Source of the DNA: JOPF133 sp052144935
Lineage (GTDB): Bacteria; Acidobacteriota; Terriglobia; Bryobacterales; Bryobacteraceae
Direction of reading: 5' to 3'
NCBI GenBank assembly: GCA_052144935.1
Contig: JBKQPR010000349.1
Span: 1 to 34,875 of the forward strand
DNA: 34,875 nucleotides
The notes under the pieces were generated by a model. The model made no database searches and had not been told where the DNA came from. It saw only the letters and a list, made by a program, of their open reading frames with translations. A program made the translations under genes and the position numbers. Positions 22,307-31,482 of this stretch are shown here, one piece after another; within the stretch, counting starts at the first letter, position 1; every line of letters begins with the position of its first letter.

Positions 22307-23158
22307 CTACTTCCTGGGCTTGCTTTTTACCACCTTCTTGGCTGCGGTCTTGCTGGCAGCCTTCGTTTTCGCAGGTTCCGGTTTCGCCGTGGCCCTCTTA
22401 GCCGCCCGCGCTTTCACAGGTTTCGCCTCCGCGCCGGCGTCTCGATCCATCTCCAACCCAAAAATACCCGACAGATCTTCGCTGCCCAGGATCTTCTTGG
22501 CCGCCGGGGCCGCCTTGGAAAGCGCCAGCCCCTGACCAGCCTTGGTGATGAGATCCCCGTGATCGACGTCATGCAGACGGAACAAGAGTTCGGGCTGCGT
22601 GTCGAACCGCGCGCCGATGCCATACAGCACCGCCGCCACATGCTTGCACATGCCTGCCCAGTCGGGACAACTGCACGATAGCTCGATCTCCCCTGGCGAT
22701 GGGAACAGACCCGCGTTGGGCCTGCAAATCCGCTCCATGACGCCCTTGGAAAACTTTCCCTGGAGCAACTCGACCAGCGAATCGATGGCGCCCGCGCAGT
22801 CCGCGCAGATGGATTTCCAGCGCGCCTTCGAGACCGGAGTAATGCTCACTTCGACCTCGTAGATTTCCCGGCCGCTGACCAGGGCCTCAATCTTGCCGGG
22901 AGCGATTTGCAGATGGATCACCGAGCCATTCCGCACATAGGTCCGCCCGCGCGGCAACCGGTTGGCAAAGTCGCTGTAGCGTTCCAGATTGTCGCACCAC
23001 GCCTTCCCCCAGAAGGTCTTGACGATGGTGCGGCCTTCAAGGACGACCGGCGAGACCGCATGCCCCTGCTTCTTGCGCCTCGCCATCTCGCGCGCCGCGT
23101 TGTTTCGGCGCTGCGCCACCGAAACATAGGGCTTCCATCCCCAGCCGCCGTAACCCAT
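22307..23158 (-). CDS. SWIM zinc-finger protein with basic histone-like tail
   Basis: A 283-residue protein. The SWIM motif CxCx6CxH is at Cys162, Cys164, Cys171 and His173 (CSCPDWAGMCKH). The N-terminal half starts MGYGGWGWKPYVSVAQRR, typical of SWIM proteins coded beside SNF2 helicases. From about residue 225 to the end the protein is Lys/Ala/Pro-rich (AKPVKARAAKRATAKPEPAK...), like histone H1 or AlgP tails, and probably binds DNA or RNA. It starts three bases after the SNF2 gene stop, so the two form a tight operon. Together they could form a nucleic-acid remodelling complex; the biological role is unclear. Confidence 0.9.
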   Translation of the reverse strand: MGYGGWGWKPYVSVAQRRNNAAREMARRKKQGHAVSPVVLEGRTIVKTFWGKAWCDNLERYSDFANRLPRGRTYVRNGSVIHLQIAPGKIEALVSGREIYEVEVSITPVSKARWKSICADCAGAIDSLVELLQGKFSKGVMERICRPNAGLFPSPGEIELSCSCPDWAGMCKHVAAVLYGIGARFDTQPELLFRLHDVDHGDLITKAGQGLALSKAAPAAKKILGSEDLSGIFGLEMDRDAGAEAKPVKARAAKRATAKPEPAKTKAASKTAAKKVVKSKPRK

Positions 23159-23161
23159 CGC

Positions 23162-25882
23162 TTATGTCTCCTTCAGCGCCTTGTTGAGGTCCAGCGCCAC
23201 CAGCCTGAGCAACTCCTCGTCATTCAGCTCGGTCAGCAACAGATCGGCGCCTCCTTCCAGCAAACTGGTGGAAAGCTGGCGCTTCGATTCTATGAGCTGA
23301 TCGATTTTCTCTTCTACGGTACCGCGGCACACGAATTTGTGCACCAGCACATTTTTGGTCTGGCCGATGCGGAAGGCGCGGTCGGTGGCCTGGTTCTCCA
23401 CTGCCGGATTCCACCACCGGTCGAAATGCACGACATGGGAGGCAGCCGTAAGGTTCAACCCCGCGCCGCCCGCTTTAAGCGAAAGCACGAAGAACTTTTC
23501 GGCTTCCTCTTCCTGAAAGCGGCGCACCAGATCCTTGCGCTTCTTGACTTCCGTCTCTCCGTGCAGCACCAGGCCGGGCCCTCCGAACACCTGGCCCAGG
23601 AAAGCGGCCAGGGGCGCGGTCACCTCGCGAAACTGGGTGAAGACGAGCATCTTTTCCTGCTTGGCGGCCACCACCTCGGCAATCTCGCCCAGGCGCGCAA
23701 ATTTGCCGCTGTCCTCTTCGTTCCACGCGCCGTCCGCCAGCCACTGGGAAGGATGATTGCAGATCTGCTTGAAGCGCATCAGAAATGCCAGGACCAGACC
23801 TTTGCGCTGGATTCCAGTCTTGTCCGCGAGCTGCCCGGAAAGCTCCCGCACGGCCTGTTCGTAGAGGGCCGCCTGCTTGCGGCTGAGGGGGCAGAAGGCT
23901 TTGATTTCGGTTTTGTCCGGCAAGTCCGCGATCACCGTCTTATCGGTCTTCAACCGCCGCAGGATGTACGGCCGCACCAGCTCGCGCAGAGGGCCGTAGG
24001 AACCGTGGGGACTCTCGGCAAGCCGTTTGGCGAAGCTGGTAAATTCCTTCGCCGACCCCAGCAGCCCTGGATTGACGAAGTCGAAAATGGACCACAGATC
24101 CCCCAACCGGTTCTCGACGGGTGTGCCGGTGAGCGCCAGCCGGGCGCCAGCCTGAAGCTGCTTGACAGCCCGCGTCTGCTTCGCGCCCGGATTCTTGATG
24201 GCCTGCGCCTCATCCAGAATGACCAGCCGCCACGGCTGCTCCGCCATCCACGGAACGCGCAGCAGCGAGCCGTAGCTGGTAATCACCAGGTCCACATCCG
24301 CCAGGCGCCCGGGGGCAAGGGTTTTCAAGTCGGCCGCCGGAAGCGCGGAAGGATGCGCGATGAGCGCCTTCAAACCGGGCGTGAAGCGCTCCATCTCCGA
24401 CGCCCAATTGGCCAACAGCGAGGCAGGTGCCACCAGCAGGCTGGGATCGCGGTTCCCCTGGCGCTGCAGCACCAGCAGCAGCGAAAGCACTTGAATGGTC
24501 TTGCCCAGTCCCATGTCGTCGGCCAGGCACGCCCCCAGACCGAGTTTGGCGAGCAAATGGAGCCAGCGCACGCCCACTTGCTGGTAGGGCCGCAGCGTGC
24601 CGTTCAGCGCCGTCCCGGGGTCGATCTGCGCCAGAACATCGGGGCTGCGCAACCCCTTCAGCGTCTCCGCCAGCCAGGGACCGGCAACCACCTGCGCCCA
24701 GCCGGCATCGGCGGCCGGCCCGTCGGCCCCATCGGGGTGCCCTCCGGGCCCGGGAACGCCCGCTCCCGCGAGCAGCCGCATGGCCTCTCCGAAGCCCAGA
24801 CCGTTCTGGGCGGCCGTACGCTCGATTTCGCGGAAGCGCTCCATCATGCGGCTCAGTTGTTCCCGATTGATTTCCACCCACCGCCCGCGCACCAGCGCGA
24901 GTCCGTCCGATTGAGCCAACAACTGGGCGGTCTCGGCCGCGGTCAGAGGCTCGCCATCGAGCGTCACTTCCGTGCGGAAATCGAGCAGCGCGTCCTGGCC
25001 GAGCCCCGAGGGGGGCTTGCCGCCGACCGCGCCAACCACGCGGGGCCGCGGCGGACGGTTGCCCCGCCATCCCGCGGGCATGCGCACCGCCACGCCCGCG
25101 CTTTCGATCTGTGGGACGTCCTTCAAGAGCTGCATGACCTCGCTGGGCGTCCACCGTAGCGGATGGAAGATCTCGCCGGCCTCGATCATGGTCTTCAACC
25201 ACGGGCAGATCTCCGACGCGCGCTGCACGGGAAGCAGCAGGGACAAGAGACGGTTCTTGTTGGCCGCGCCCGCGTATTCGCGGAGGGCCTGTCCCAGCGG
25301 CAGATGCTGGGCCTTGGCGTGCTGCGACAGCCGCGTGGTGTAGGTTGCCAGAAAGGCAAACGGCGCCTCCCGGTCCTGGCGGTTTTCGGCGACATTGAAG
25401 TGGACCCGTCCGACCAGGTTCCAGGCCGGGTTGCGGCGCTTCAGAAACTCCTGCACCCCGCACCCGGATTCGGCCAGCGCCAGCCCGAAGGCCGCGTCCA
25501 GCTCCTGCCAGAGAGCCGCAAGGACGTCCGCCGTCAAATACTCCGCGCCGGTCATGGGTGGCGCGGACAGGGCCATCCAGTTCAACTCCTCGTCCGGAGG
25601 CTGGGGTACATGCACCTTCCGGAGCGGCGCATCGAGATCCGGTTGGGTGCACAGGGCGGTCACGTACCGCGCGCCGAATTCGCGCCAGTAGGAGAAAACG
25701 GGAGGAAGCGCGGTCCCGACTTCATCCGCTCCCAACCAGAGAAGGCCGCGGCCCGATCCGTGCTCGAAGGCATCCTGCAGACGCCGGGCCAGCGCGGCAT
25801 CCAGGCTGGGCGCCTCGGCTTCGTGCGCCAGGACCAGATGGCCGTGCGGAGTTAGGACCAGAGCCAAGGAGACCGATTCCAA
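23162..25882 (-). CDS. SNF2-family helicase/ATPase
   Basis: A 906-residue protein. The N-terminal 420 residues resemble the SNF2-associated region found in bacterial HepA/RapA-like helicases. The motor core follows: motif I DDMGLGKTIQ (Lys461), the helicase segment with DEAQ (557-560), GTPVENRLGDLWSIFDFV, and the C-terminal lobe with LVFTQFREVT, SLKAGGAGLNLTAASHVVHFDRWWNPAVENQATDRAFRIGQ. It would translocate on double-stranded DNA or displace proteins rather than unwind. The frame begins at a TTG (25880-25882) without clear Shine-Dalgarno, and no ATG or GTG lies between it and the upstream stop. It is paired with the SWIM protein. Neighbouring toxin-antitoxin genes and transposon relics hint at an accessory or defence role, which is inference. 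Confidence 0.93.
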   Translation of the reverse strand: MESVSLALVLTPHGHLVLAHEAEAPSLDAALARRLQDAFEHGSGRGLLWLGADEVGTALPPVFSYWREFGARYVTALCTQPDLDAPLRKVHVPQPPDEELNWMALSAPPMTGAEYLTADVLAALWQELDAAFGLALAESGCGVQEFLKRRNPAWNLVGRVHFNVAENRQDREAPFAFLATYTTRLSQHAKAQHLPLGQALREYAGAANKNRLLSLLLPVQRASEICPWLKTMIEAGEIFHPLRWTPSEVMQLLKDVPQIESAGVAVRMPAGWRGNRPPRPRVVGAVGGKPPSGLGQDALLDFRTEVTLDGEPLTAAETAQLLAQSDGLALVRGRWVEINREQLSRMMERFREIERTAAQNGLGFGEAMRLLAGAGVPGPGGHPDGADGPAADAGWAQVVAGPWLAETLKGLRSPDVLAQIDPGTALNGTLRPYQQVGVRWLHLLAKLGLGACLADDMGLGKTIQVLSLLLVLQRQGNRDPSLLVAPASLLANWASEMERFTPGLKALIAHPSALPAADLKTLAPGRLADVDLVITSYGSLLRVPWMAEQPWRLVILDEAQAIKNPGAKQTRAVKQLQAGARLALTGTPVENRLGDLWSIFDFVNPGLLGSAKEFTSFAKRLAESPHGSYGPLRELVRPYILRRLKTDKTVIADLPDKTEIKAFCPLSRKQAALYEQAVRELSGQLADKTGIQRKGLVLAFLMRFKQICNHPSQWLADGAWNEEDSGKFARLGEIAEVVAAKQEKMLVFTQFREVTAPLAAFLGQVFGGPGLVLHGETEVKKRKDLVRRFQEEEAEKFFVLSLKAGGAGLNLTAASHVVHFDRWWNPAVENQATDRAFRIGQTKNVLVHKFVCRGTVEEKIDQLIESKRQLSTSLLEGGADLLLTELNDEELLRLVALDLNKALKET

Positions 25883-25973
25883 TGCGGGGAGGTTTTCACT
25901 AGCTTAGCACTCCGCAAGGCGGGGCGTCGGCTAAACACGGCAACGTTGTTGTCTGCGCTAGAACCGTTCTTTA

Positions 25974-26012
25974 GTTCGCGGCTCCGCACAACGCCGACTC
26001 AGAGCCGCGAAC
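25974..26012. terminator. Perfect 11-bp hairpin
   Basis: GTTCGCGGCTC (25974-25984) and GAGCCGCGAAC (26002-26012) are perfectly complementary with a 17-base loop. It lies 40 bp past the stop of the PIN toxin and before the SNF2 gene, both on the minus strand, so it may end the toxin-antitoxin transcript. A T-tract is lacking. Confidence 0.5.
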
Positions 26013-26051
26013 GTAAGAGAGCGGTTGCGCAATTATTTATGACGTTTCTGT

Positions 26052-26537
26052 CTAGCCGGGTTGCTCGCCGGACAGAGTCTGCGCTAGCGCACGAAAAAAC
26101 TCGACCGGCGTCGCAATCCGTAGGCCGGTCCTCCGCGCAACAGCAGGCGTGAAATGTTTGGTGTTGTGCGTAAGAAGCCAATCGGGACGACTCGCGATCG
26201 CGGAGAGCAGCACCGGAACATCCGCCGCATGACGAATCAAATGGCGGGACGCCTTAACCTCCGCTTGACCTGGATAGGGCACGACCTCCGGCTTCATCAA
26301 CGCGATCAAACGGGCATAGTGACCCAGGGCCCGGTCCGCATCGCCGGATTCAATCCCGCCCAGGCGGACCAAGAGGTTCTCCTCAACCTCCTGGCGCACG
26401 GCTTCAGCGAGAACCAGCCGGCAAATCCGAGCTGCGCACAGCGAGAGGACAGCTTTATCCAACCCCCAGGTTGAAACGATTCCAGCGGTCAAGACATTGG
26501 AGTCCAGGAAAACCCGGACGCGCTTCCCCTCAGTCAA
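26052..26537 (-). CDS. PIN-domain ribonuclease toxin
   Basis: A 161-residue PIN-domain protein, probably the RNase toxin of a type II pair. Acidic residues of the active site are visible: Asp12 in VFLDSNVL, Glu50 or Glu52 in QEVEEN, and Asp106 in HAADVPVLLSAI, followed by LLTHNTKHF as the usual fourth site (Asn in place of Asp). The start codon is TTG at 26535-26537, overlapping the TGA of the antitoxin (TTGA), so translation depends on coupling. Substrate RNA is unknown. Confidence 0.88.
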   Translation of the reverse strand: MTEGKRVRVFLDSNVLTAGIVSTWGLDKAVLSLCAARICRLVLAEAVRQEVEENLLVRLGGIESGDADRALGHYARLIALMKPEVVPYPGQAEVKASRHLIRHAADVPVLLSAIASRPDWLLTHNTKHFTPAVARRTGLRIATPVEFFRALAQTLSGEQPG

Positions 26538-26872
26538 CGGCGCTTGCTCCGCCGCGTTCCGCCTGACTGCGGCTCCGCCAACTCAGGGTAGCGGCGAAGA
26601 AAAACGCGCCGGCGCGCCTCCGGTAGCGTACTCAGCAAGTCCGCCGGGGTTAGTTGCCGCCGCTCCAACACGGATGCGATGGACTCACAGAGAACCCGAA
26701 AGCGGTTTTGCTCCGGGATCAACATGAGACCGTCACCAATCCGCAGCACCGCGACCGGAGCTCCGGTATCCAGGCCCAGCTCATCGCGATATAACTTAGG
26801 GATTGTGAGTTGGCCCTTCTCGCCAATCCGGGTGTGGGCCACGTACTCGACTTGCGGTTGGCGGGTAAGCAT
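26534..26872 (-). CDS. AbrB/MazE-like antitoxin
   Basis: A 112-residue protein with an N-terminal SpoVT-AbrB DNA-binding fold (about residues 8-55; VAHTRIGEKGQLTIPKLYRDELGLDTGAPVAVLRIGDGLMLIP). The C-terminal half is basic and helical (SVLERRQLTPADLLSTLPEARRRVFLRRY) and would cover the toxin. Its stop codon overlaps the start of the PIN gene, the standard order antitoxin first. It would bind its own promoter and neutralise the toxin. It is divergent from the MntA/HepT pair across 221 bp. The gene has no clear Shine-Dalgarno; the mRNA may begin close to the ATG. Confidence 0.87.
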   Translation of the reverse strand: MLTRQPQVEYVAHTRIGEKGQLTIPKLYRDELGLDTGAPVAVLRIGDGLMLIPEQNRFRVLCESIASVLERRQLTPADLLSTLPEARRRVFLRRYPELAEPQSGGTRRSKRR

Positions 26873-27093
26873 TGTAAGAATATCCTACCACAAGCCGGCT
26901 TGGGAACTCGGACTGCTGCACGGAATGGCGCGGGCGCTCGCGGACCATAGCGGCGCCGATCGCAAAGCGCCGGCCACGTCTTCAGGCTCGCTGACCAGCA
27001 GGCGCACATTGCTGCGACCACTGGCCGGGTCGAGAACACCCGGCCGATTTGGCCCCTAACCCTCCCAGAGTCGGGCATAATAGAGGAATCGGC

Positions 27094-27408
27094 ATGGGCC
27101 GCACACTACAACTCGGCGATACGCAGGTCGAGGAGACCAAGCTGGCAGATCTATGCGTGCGGTACAGCGTCCGGGAGCTTTCGCTGTTCGGGTCGGCGGC
27201 CCGCGGCGAGATGCGGCCCGATAGCGACATCGACCTGCTGGTCGAGTTTCTCCCAGGTGCGCACATTGATCTGGTGGATCACGCCGGATTGATGTTGGAT
27301 CTCTCTCATCTTCTCGGGAAGAAAGTGGATCTAGTCTCGAAAAATGGGCTGAAACCGCGGATCCGAGCTTCTGTGCTTCAAGACGCACGGCTCCTGTATG
27401 CGGCGTGA
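27094..27408 (+). CDS. mntA: MntA-type minimal nucleotidyltransferase antitoxin
   Basis: A 104-residue minimal nucleotidyltransferase from ATG 27094 (GAGGA seven bases upstream). It carries the full GSx10DxD motif: Gly33, Ser34, Asp45 and Asp47 in FGSAARGEMRPDSDIDLLV, and a later Asp in KKVDLVSKNG. In the type VII system MntA adds AMP groups to HepT and so disarms it. The stop overlaps the HepT start by 11 bp. A possible -10 box CATAAT lies at 27076-27081. The pair is divergent from the PIN/AbrB pair. Confidence 0.92.
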   Translation: MGRTLQLGDTQVEETKLADLCVRYSVRELSLFGSAARGEMRPDSDIDLLVEFLPGAHIDLVDHAGLMLDLSHLLGKKVDLVSKNGLKPRIRASVLQDARLLYAA

Positions 27409-27754
27409 GACCCTGTACCTCGAGGATATCGTCGAGGCTGCCGACCATATTGCCGGCTTCATAGCAGGACACGACTTTCAGTCTTTTCAGAAATCGGAGT
27501 TGCTTCGCAGCGCCGTCGTTCAAAAACTCACCATCATCGGCGAGGCGGCTGCGCGGGTCTCCAGGGAATTGACGGTTCGCCATCCCCAAGTGCCTTGGCC
27601 CCAGATCGTCGCCTTCCGTAACGTTGTGGTTCACGGCTACTTCGGGATCGACTGGGGTGAAGTGTGGCTGGCTGCCAAGGATCGTTGCCCCGTTCTGCGG
27701 GATCAGGTGGCTGCTATCCTGGCAGCAGAATCCGGCGGCCCCGGCACGCCGTAA
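27398..27754 (+). CDS. hepT: HepT-type HEPN ribonuclease toxin
   Basis: A 118-residue all-helical HEPN protein. The active-site motif RX4HXY is complete (Arg74, His79, Tyr81 in RNVVVHGYF). The Tyr is the residue adenylylated by MntA in the characterised system, after which the RNase is inactive. Active HepT cuts RNA, for example tRNA. It overlaps mntA by 11 bp. All key residues of both proteins are intact, so the pair should be functional. Confidence 0.92.
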   Translation: MRRETLYLEDIVEAADHIAGFIAGHDFQSFQKSELLRSAVVQKLTIIGEAAARVSRELTVRHPQVPWPQIVAFRNVVVHGYFGIDWGEVWLAAKDRCPVLRDQVAAILAAESGGPGTP

Positions 27755-27859
27755 AGCCTGTTTTCCCCGCCCAAGCTCGTCGTCCAATGCGAGGCGCTAG
27801 CCCCGCCCGGCCCTACCACGGCACCGCGAACCCGCAGGCACTCCGCCCCCGCCCAGCGC

Positions 27860-27865
27860 TATCCT
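27860..27865 (+). promoter_or_regulatory. -10-like box for a possible leaderless amidohydrolase mRNA
   Basis: TATCCT lies seven bases before the ATG at 27873, which would put transcription start at or next to the start codon. No Shine-Dalgarno is seen. No clear -35 box was identified. Confidence 0.35.
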
Positions 27866-27872
27866 GGACTGG

Positions 27873-29558
27873 ATGCGCGCATCCCCATTTCTGCTCTGGG
27901 CGGCGGTTTCGGCCGCGGCCTTCGCCCAACCCGCCACCCTGGTGCTGCGGAACGGAAAAATCGTCACCATGAATGCCTCCGCGCCCACCGCGCAGGCGAT
28001 CGCCGTGAGAGGCGATAAGATCGCGGCTCTCGGCAGCGACCGCGAGGCGGCTCAATGGATTGGCCCCACCACCAAGGTGATCGACCTCCACGGCATGACT
28101 GCCATTCCGGGCTTCATCGAAGGGCACGGCCATTTCACCGGCGTGGGCGAGTTCCGCATGGGGCTGGACCTGCGCGAGGCTCGCACGTGGGACGACATTG
28201 TGGCGCAAGTGGCGCGCGCCGCCAAACAGGCCAAGCCGGGCGATTGGATCGTAGGCCGCGGCTGGCACCAGTCCAAATGGGACCACGCCCCCGACCCCAA
28301 CGTGGAGGGCTTCCCGCTGCACGCATCGCTGGACAAAGTTTCGCCGGATAACCCGGTGCTGCTGACGCACGCCAGCGGGCACGCTTCGTTTGTCAACGCC
28401 ACGGCCATGCAACTGGCCGGCATCGCGCGCGACACCCCCAACCCGGCGGGCGGTGAAATATTAAAGGACAGCGCAGGCAACCCCACCGGCTTGCTGCGCG
28501 AACGCGCCGGGAGCCTGGCCAGCGGCGTCTACGGGAAATGGCAGGCGAGCCACCAGGATCTGCAGAAGGAGATTGCGCTGGCCACCGGCGAGTGCCTCGC
28601 CAAGGGCATCACCAGCTTCGAGGACGCCGGCTCGCCGCCGGCCACCGTGGACGTGTTCCGCGCCATGGCCGAGAAAGGCGATCTGCGCATCCGTATGTGG
28701 GTGATGCTGCGCGCCTCCAACGCCGTGCTGCAGGCCAACCTGGACAGGTACCGCACCATCGGCGCGGGCGGCGGCTACCTCACCGTGCGGGCCATCAAGC
28801 GATACATGGATGGCGCGCTGGGATCGCGCGGCGCCTGGCTGCTGGCGCCCTACACCGATAAACCGGACAGCACCGGGCTGAACGTGGAAGACCCCGCCGA
28901 CATTCGCGAAACCGGAGAGCTGGCCCTGCAGCACGGCTATCAGCTTTGCGTGCACGCCATCGGGGACCGCGCCAACCGCGAAGTCCTCGACATTTATGAA
29001 AGCCTGTTCCGCGAACATCCCGAGCGGCATCCTGAACAGAAAGATCTGCGCTGGCGCATCGAACACGCGCAGCACCTCAGCGCCGCGGATATTCCGCGCT
29101 TCGGCCAGCTCGGGGTGATCGCGGCCATGCAGTCGATTCATTGCACCTCCGATGCGCCCTACGTGCTGCTGCGGCTGGGCCCCCAGCGGGCCGAAGAGGG
29201 CGCCTACGTCTGGCAGAAGCTGATGAAATCGGGCGCCATCGTGGGCAACGGCACGGACGCTCCGGTGGAGGATGTCAGCCCTCTGGCCTGCTACTACGCG
29301 GCGGTGAGCCGGAAGCTGAAGGACGGCTCGGTGTTCTATGCGGATCAGCGCATGAGCCGCGAGGAGGCGCTGCGCTCCTACACCTGGAACAACGCCTACG
29401 CGGCGTTTGAGGAGAAGGTCAAAGGATCGCTGGAGCCGGGCAAGCTGGCCGATATTACGGTGCTCTCGCGCGACATCCTGACAATTCCCGAAGACCAGAT
29501 CCCGGCGACGGACGTGGTCTATACGATCGTCGGGGGCAAAGTGATGTTCCAGCGGTAG
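27873..29558 (+). CDS. Exported amidohydrolase (YtcJ-like, amidohydrolase 3 family)
   Basis: A 561-residue metal-dependent amidohydrolase with a signal peptide (cut near AFA-Q19). The beta-sandwich half ends in DLHGMTAIPGFIEGHGHF with metal-binding His85 and His87; further motifs are GWHQSKWD, the MDGALGSRGAWL region, VHAIGDRANREVLD, RIEHAQH, NGTDAPVE and PGKLADITVLSRDI. YtcJ-type enzymes hydrolyse N-substituted formamides or cyclic amides and the true substrate cannot be told. Export to the periplasm is uncommon in the family but typical for acidobacterial relatives. It seems to lie alone. There is no Shine-Dalgarno. Confidence 0.93.
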   Translation: MRASPFLLWAAVSAAAFAQPATLVLRNGKIVTMNASAPTAQAIAVRGDKIAALGSDREAAQWIGPTTKVIDLHGMTAIPGFIEGHGHFTGVGEFRMGLDLREARTWDDIVAQVARAAKQAKPGDWIVGRGWHQSKWDHAPDPNVEGFPLHASLDKVSPDNPVLLTHASGHASFVNATAMQLAGIARDTPNPAGGEILKDSAGNPTGLLRERAGSLASGVYGKWQASHQDLQKEIALATGECLAKGITSFEDAGSPPATVDVFRAMAEKGDLRIRMWVMLRASNAVLQANLDRYRTIGAGGGYLTVRAIKRYMDGALGSRGAWLLAPYTDKPDSTGLNVEDPADIRETGELALQHGYQLCVHAIGDRANREVLDIYESLFREHPERHPEQKDLRWRIEHAQHLSAADIPRFGQLGVIAAMQSIHCTSDAPYVLLRLGPQRAEEGAYVWQKLMKSGAIVGNGTDAPVEDVSPLACYYAAVSRKLKDGSVFYADQRMSREEALRSYTWNNAYAAFEEKVKGSLEPGKLADITVLSRDILTIPEDQIPATDVVYTIVGGKVMFQR

Positions 29559-29598
29559 GCGGCGAAAGCGCGTAAACTGAGAGAAAGAGCCTAACCAA

Positions 29599-29805
29599 AT
29601 GACCTTCGAAGAGCGATTGGAAAAGTTGGTGGAGCGGCACGAAGCGCTGGCCCAGACCGTCGAACTGATGGCAGCCGAAAACCGGGAGCGCGATCAGCGG
29701 TGGAGCAAAACGCTCGGTGAAATCATGGAAGCACTCGCCCGGCTCGTCCACGTCGCGGAAATGCACGAGCACCGAATCGAGCGGCTGGAGGAAGGCCAAC
29801 ATTGA
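29599..29805 (+). CDS. 68-residue coiled-coil protein
   Basis: A highly charged helical protein (MTFEERLEKLVERHEALAQT...). Heptad positions are filled by Leu, Val, Ile and Ala over nearly the whole length, and the end HEHRIERLEEGQH is acidic. It follows the amidohydrolase by 40 bp. It differs in sequence from the duplicated coiled-coil proteins at 18.8-19.4 kb but belongs to the same general type. Function is unknown. A Shine-Dalgarno-like GAGAAAGAG lies 11-19 bases upstream. Confidence 0.75.
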   Translation: MTFEERLEKLVERHEALAQTVELMAAENRERDQRWSKTLGEIMEALARLVHVAEMHEHRIERLEEGQH

Positions 29806-29873
29806 GGCCTCCGGCTTAACCCCTGCTCAGCCCCAAAGATCCAATTTAAGAGTATCGCCTCCCCATTCTCGGG

Positions 29874-29903
29874 TTGCCTCCGATACCCGCCTCCTGATAT
29901 CCT
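29874..29903 (+). promoter_or_regulatory. Putative promoter for gap
   Basis: TTGCCT (29874-29879) and TATCCT (29898-29903) with 18-bp spacing, giving a leader of about 30 bases. A moderate match. Confidence 0.4.
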
Positions 29904-29940
29904 TTGAATTAACGATCCCTCATCCAAAACAGGAGAAAAA

Positions 29941-30948
<1,008 letters not shown>

Positions 30949-31482
30949 GGGCCACCGCTCCCTGAGCTGAGTCTGAGACTGACAAGCTGTACAAGAACCG
31001 CTGGGATCGCCTGGTTGAGAGACGGCGTGTCCCCCTGGGCCCGTCACTAGGCCCGTCTGTCCCACCTTGCTGCCGAAAGACACAAGAAGAGCATCTCGGC
31101 GTGCTTGATCATTCGTGAGCACGGCAACCCTGAGAAGCTGGAACGTCGCTTCGGCCCTTCACGCGGGAACTGGAGGATATGGCCCAATGGCTGCTGGTGA
31201 AGTCCGCGCCGGAAGGAGATGGTCTTGGCACGAGTGCCGAGCCCGGAAGGATCTTCCGAGTTCGCCGTGATCCTGCCAGAACGTTTTTGCGATCGCAAAG
31301 TCCCTGCGGAAACCCTGGGGCGACACGAGGAATCAGCGGCGAACCAACCGGTCCGAGTACTCCAGGAGTCGCCCGCTACGTACACCTCAAACCCAACTAG
31401 CCGTGCCGCAAGGCCATCGATCCCGTCCCGGCAGCCAAAGGTTTTCGGCTCGTATCGCCGGCGATGCTCCAGTCATCTGATT
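30949..31482. other. Gene-poor region between gap and the kinase
   Basis: No gene was recognised in 534 bp. All open frames (31047-31385 minus, 31179-31400 and 31219-31530 plus) lack domains and Shine-Dalgarno sites. A piece reading LIIREHGNPEKLERRFG and similar in one frame may be the relic of an old gene, but I cannot name it. The CCGCTCCCTGA near 30956 recalls an arm of the REP-like element at 8839. Confidence 0.5.

Noticed and set aside
22907..25159. 750-codon open frame opposite the SNF2 gene
   Set aside because: The opposite strand carries all SNF2 helicase motifs; this frame is a His/Gln/Arg-rich shadow.
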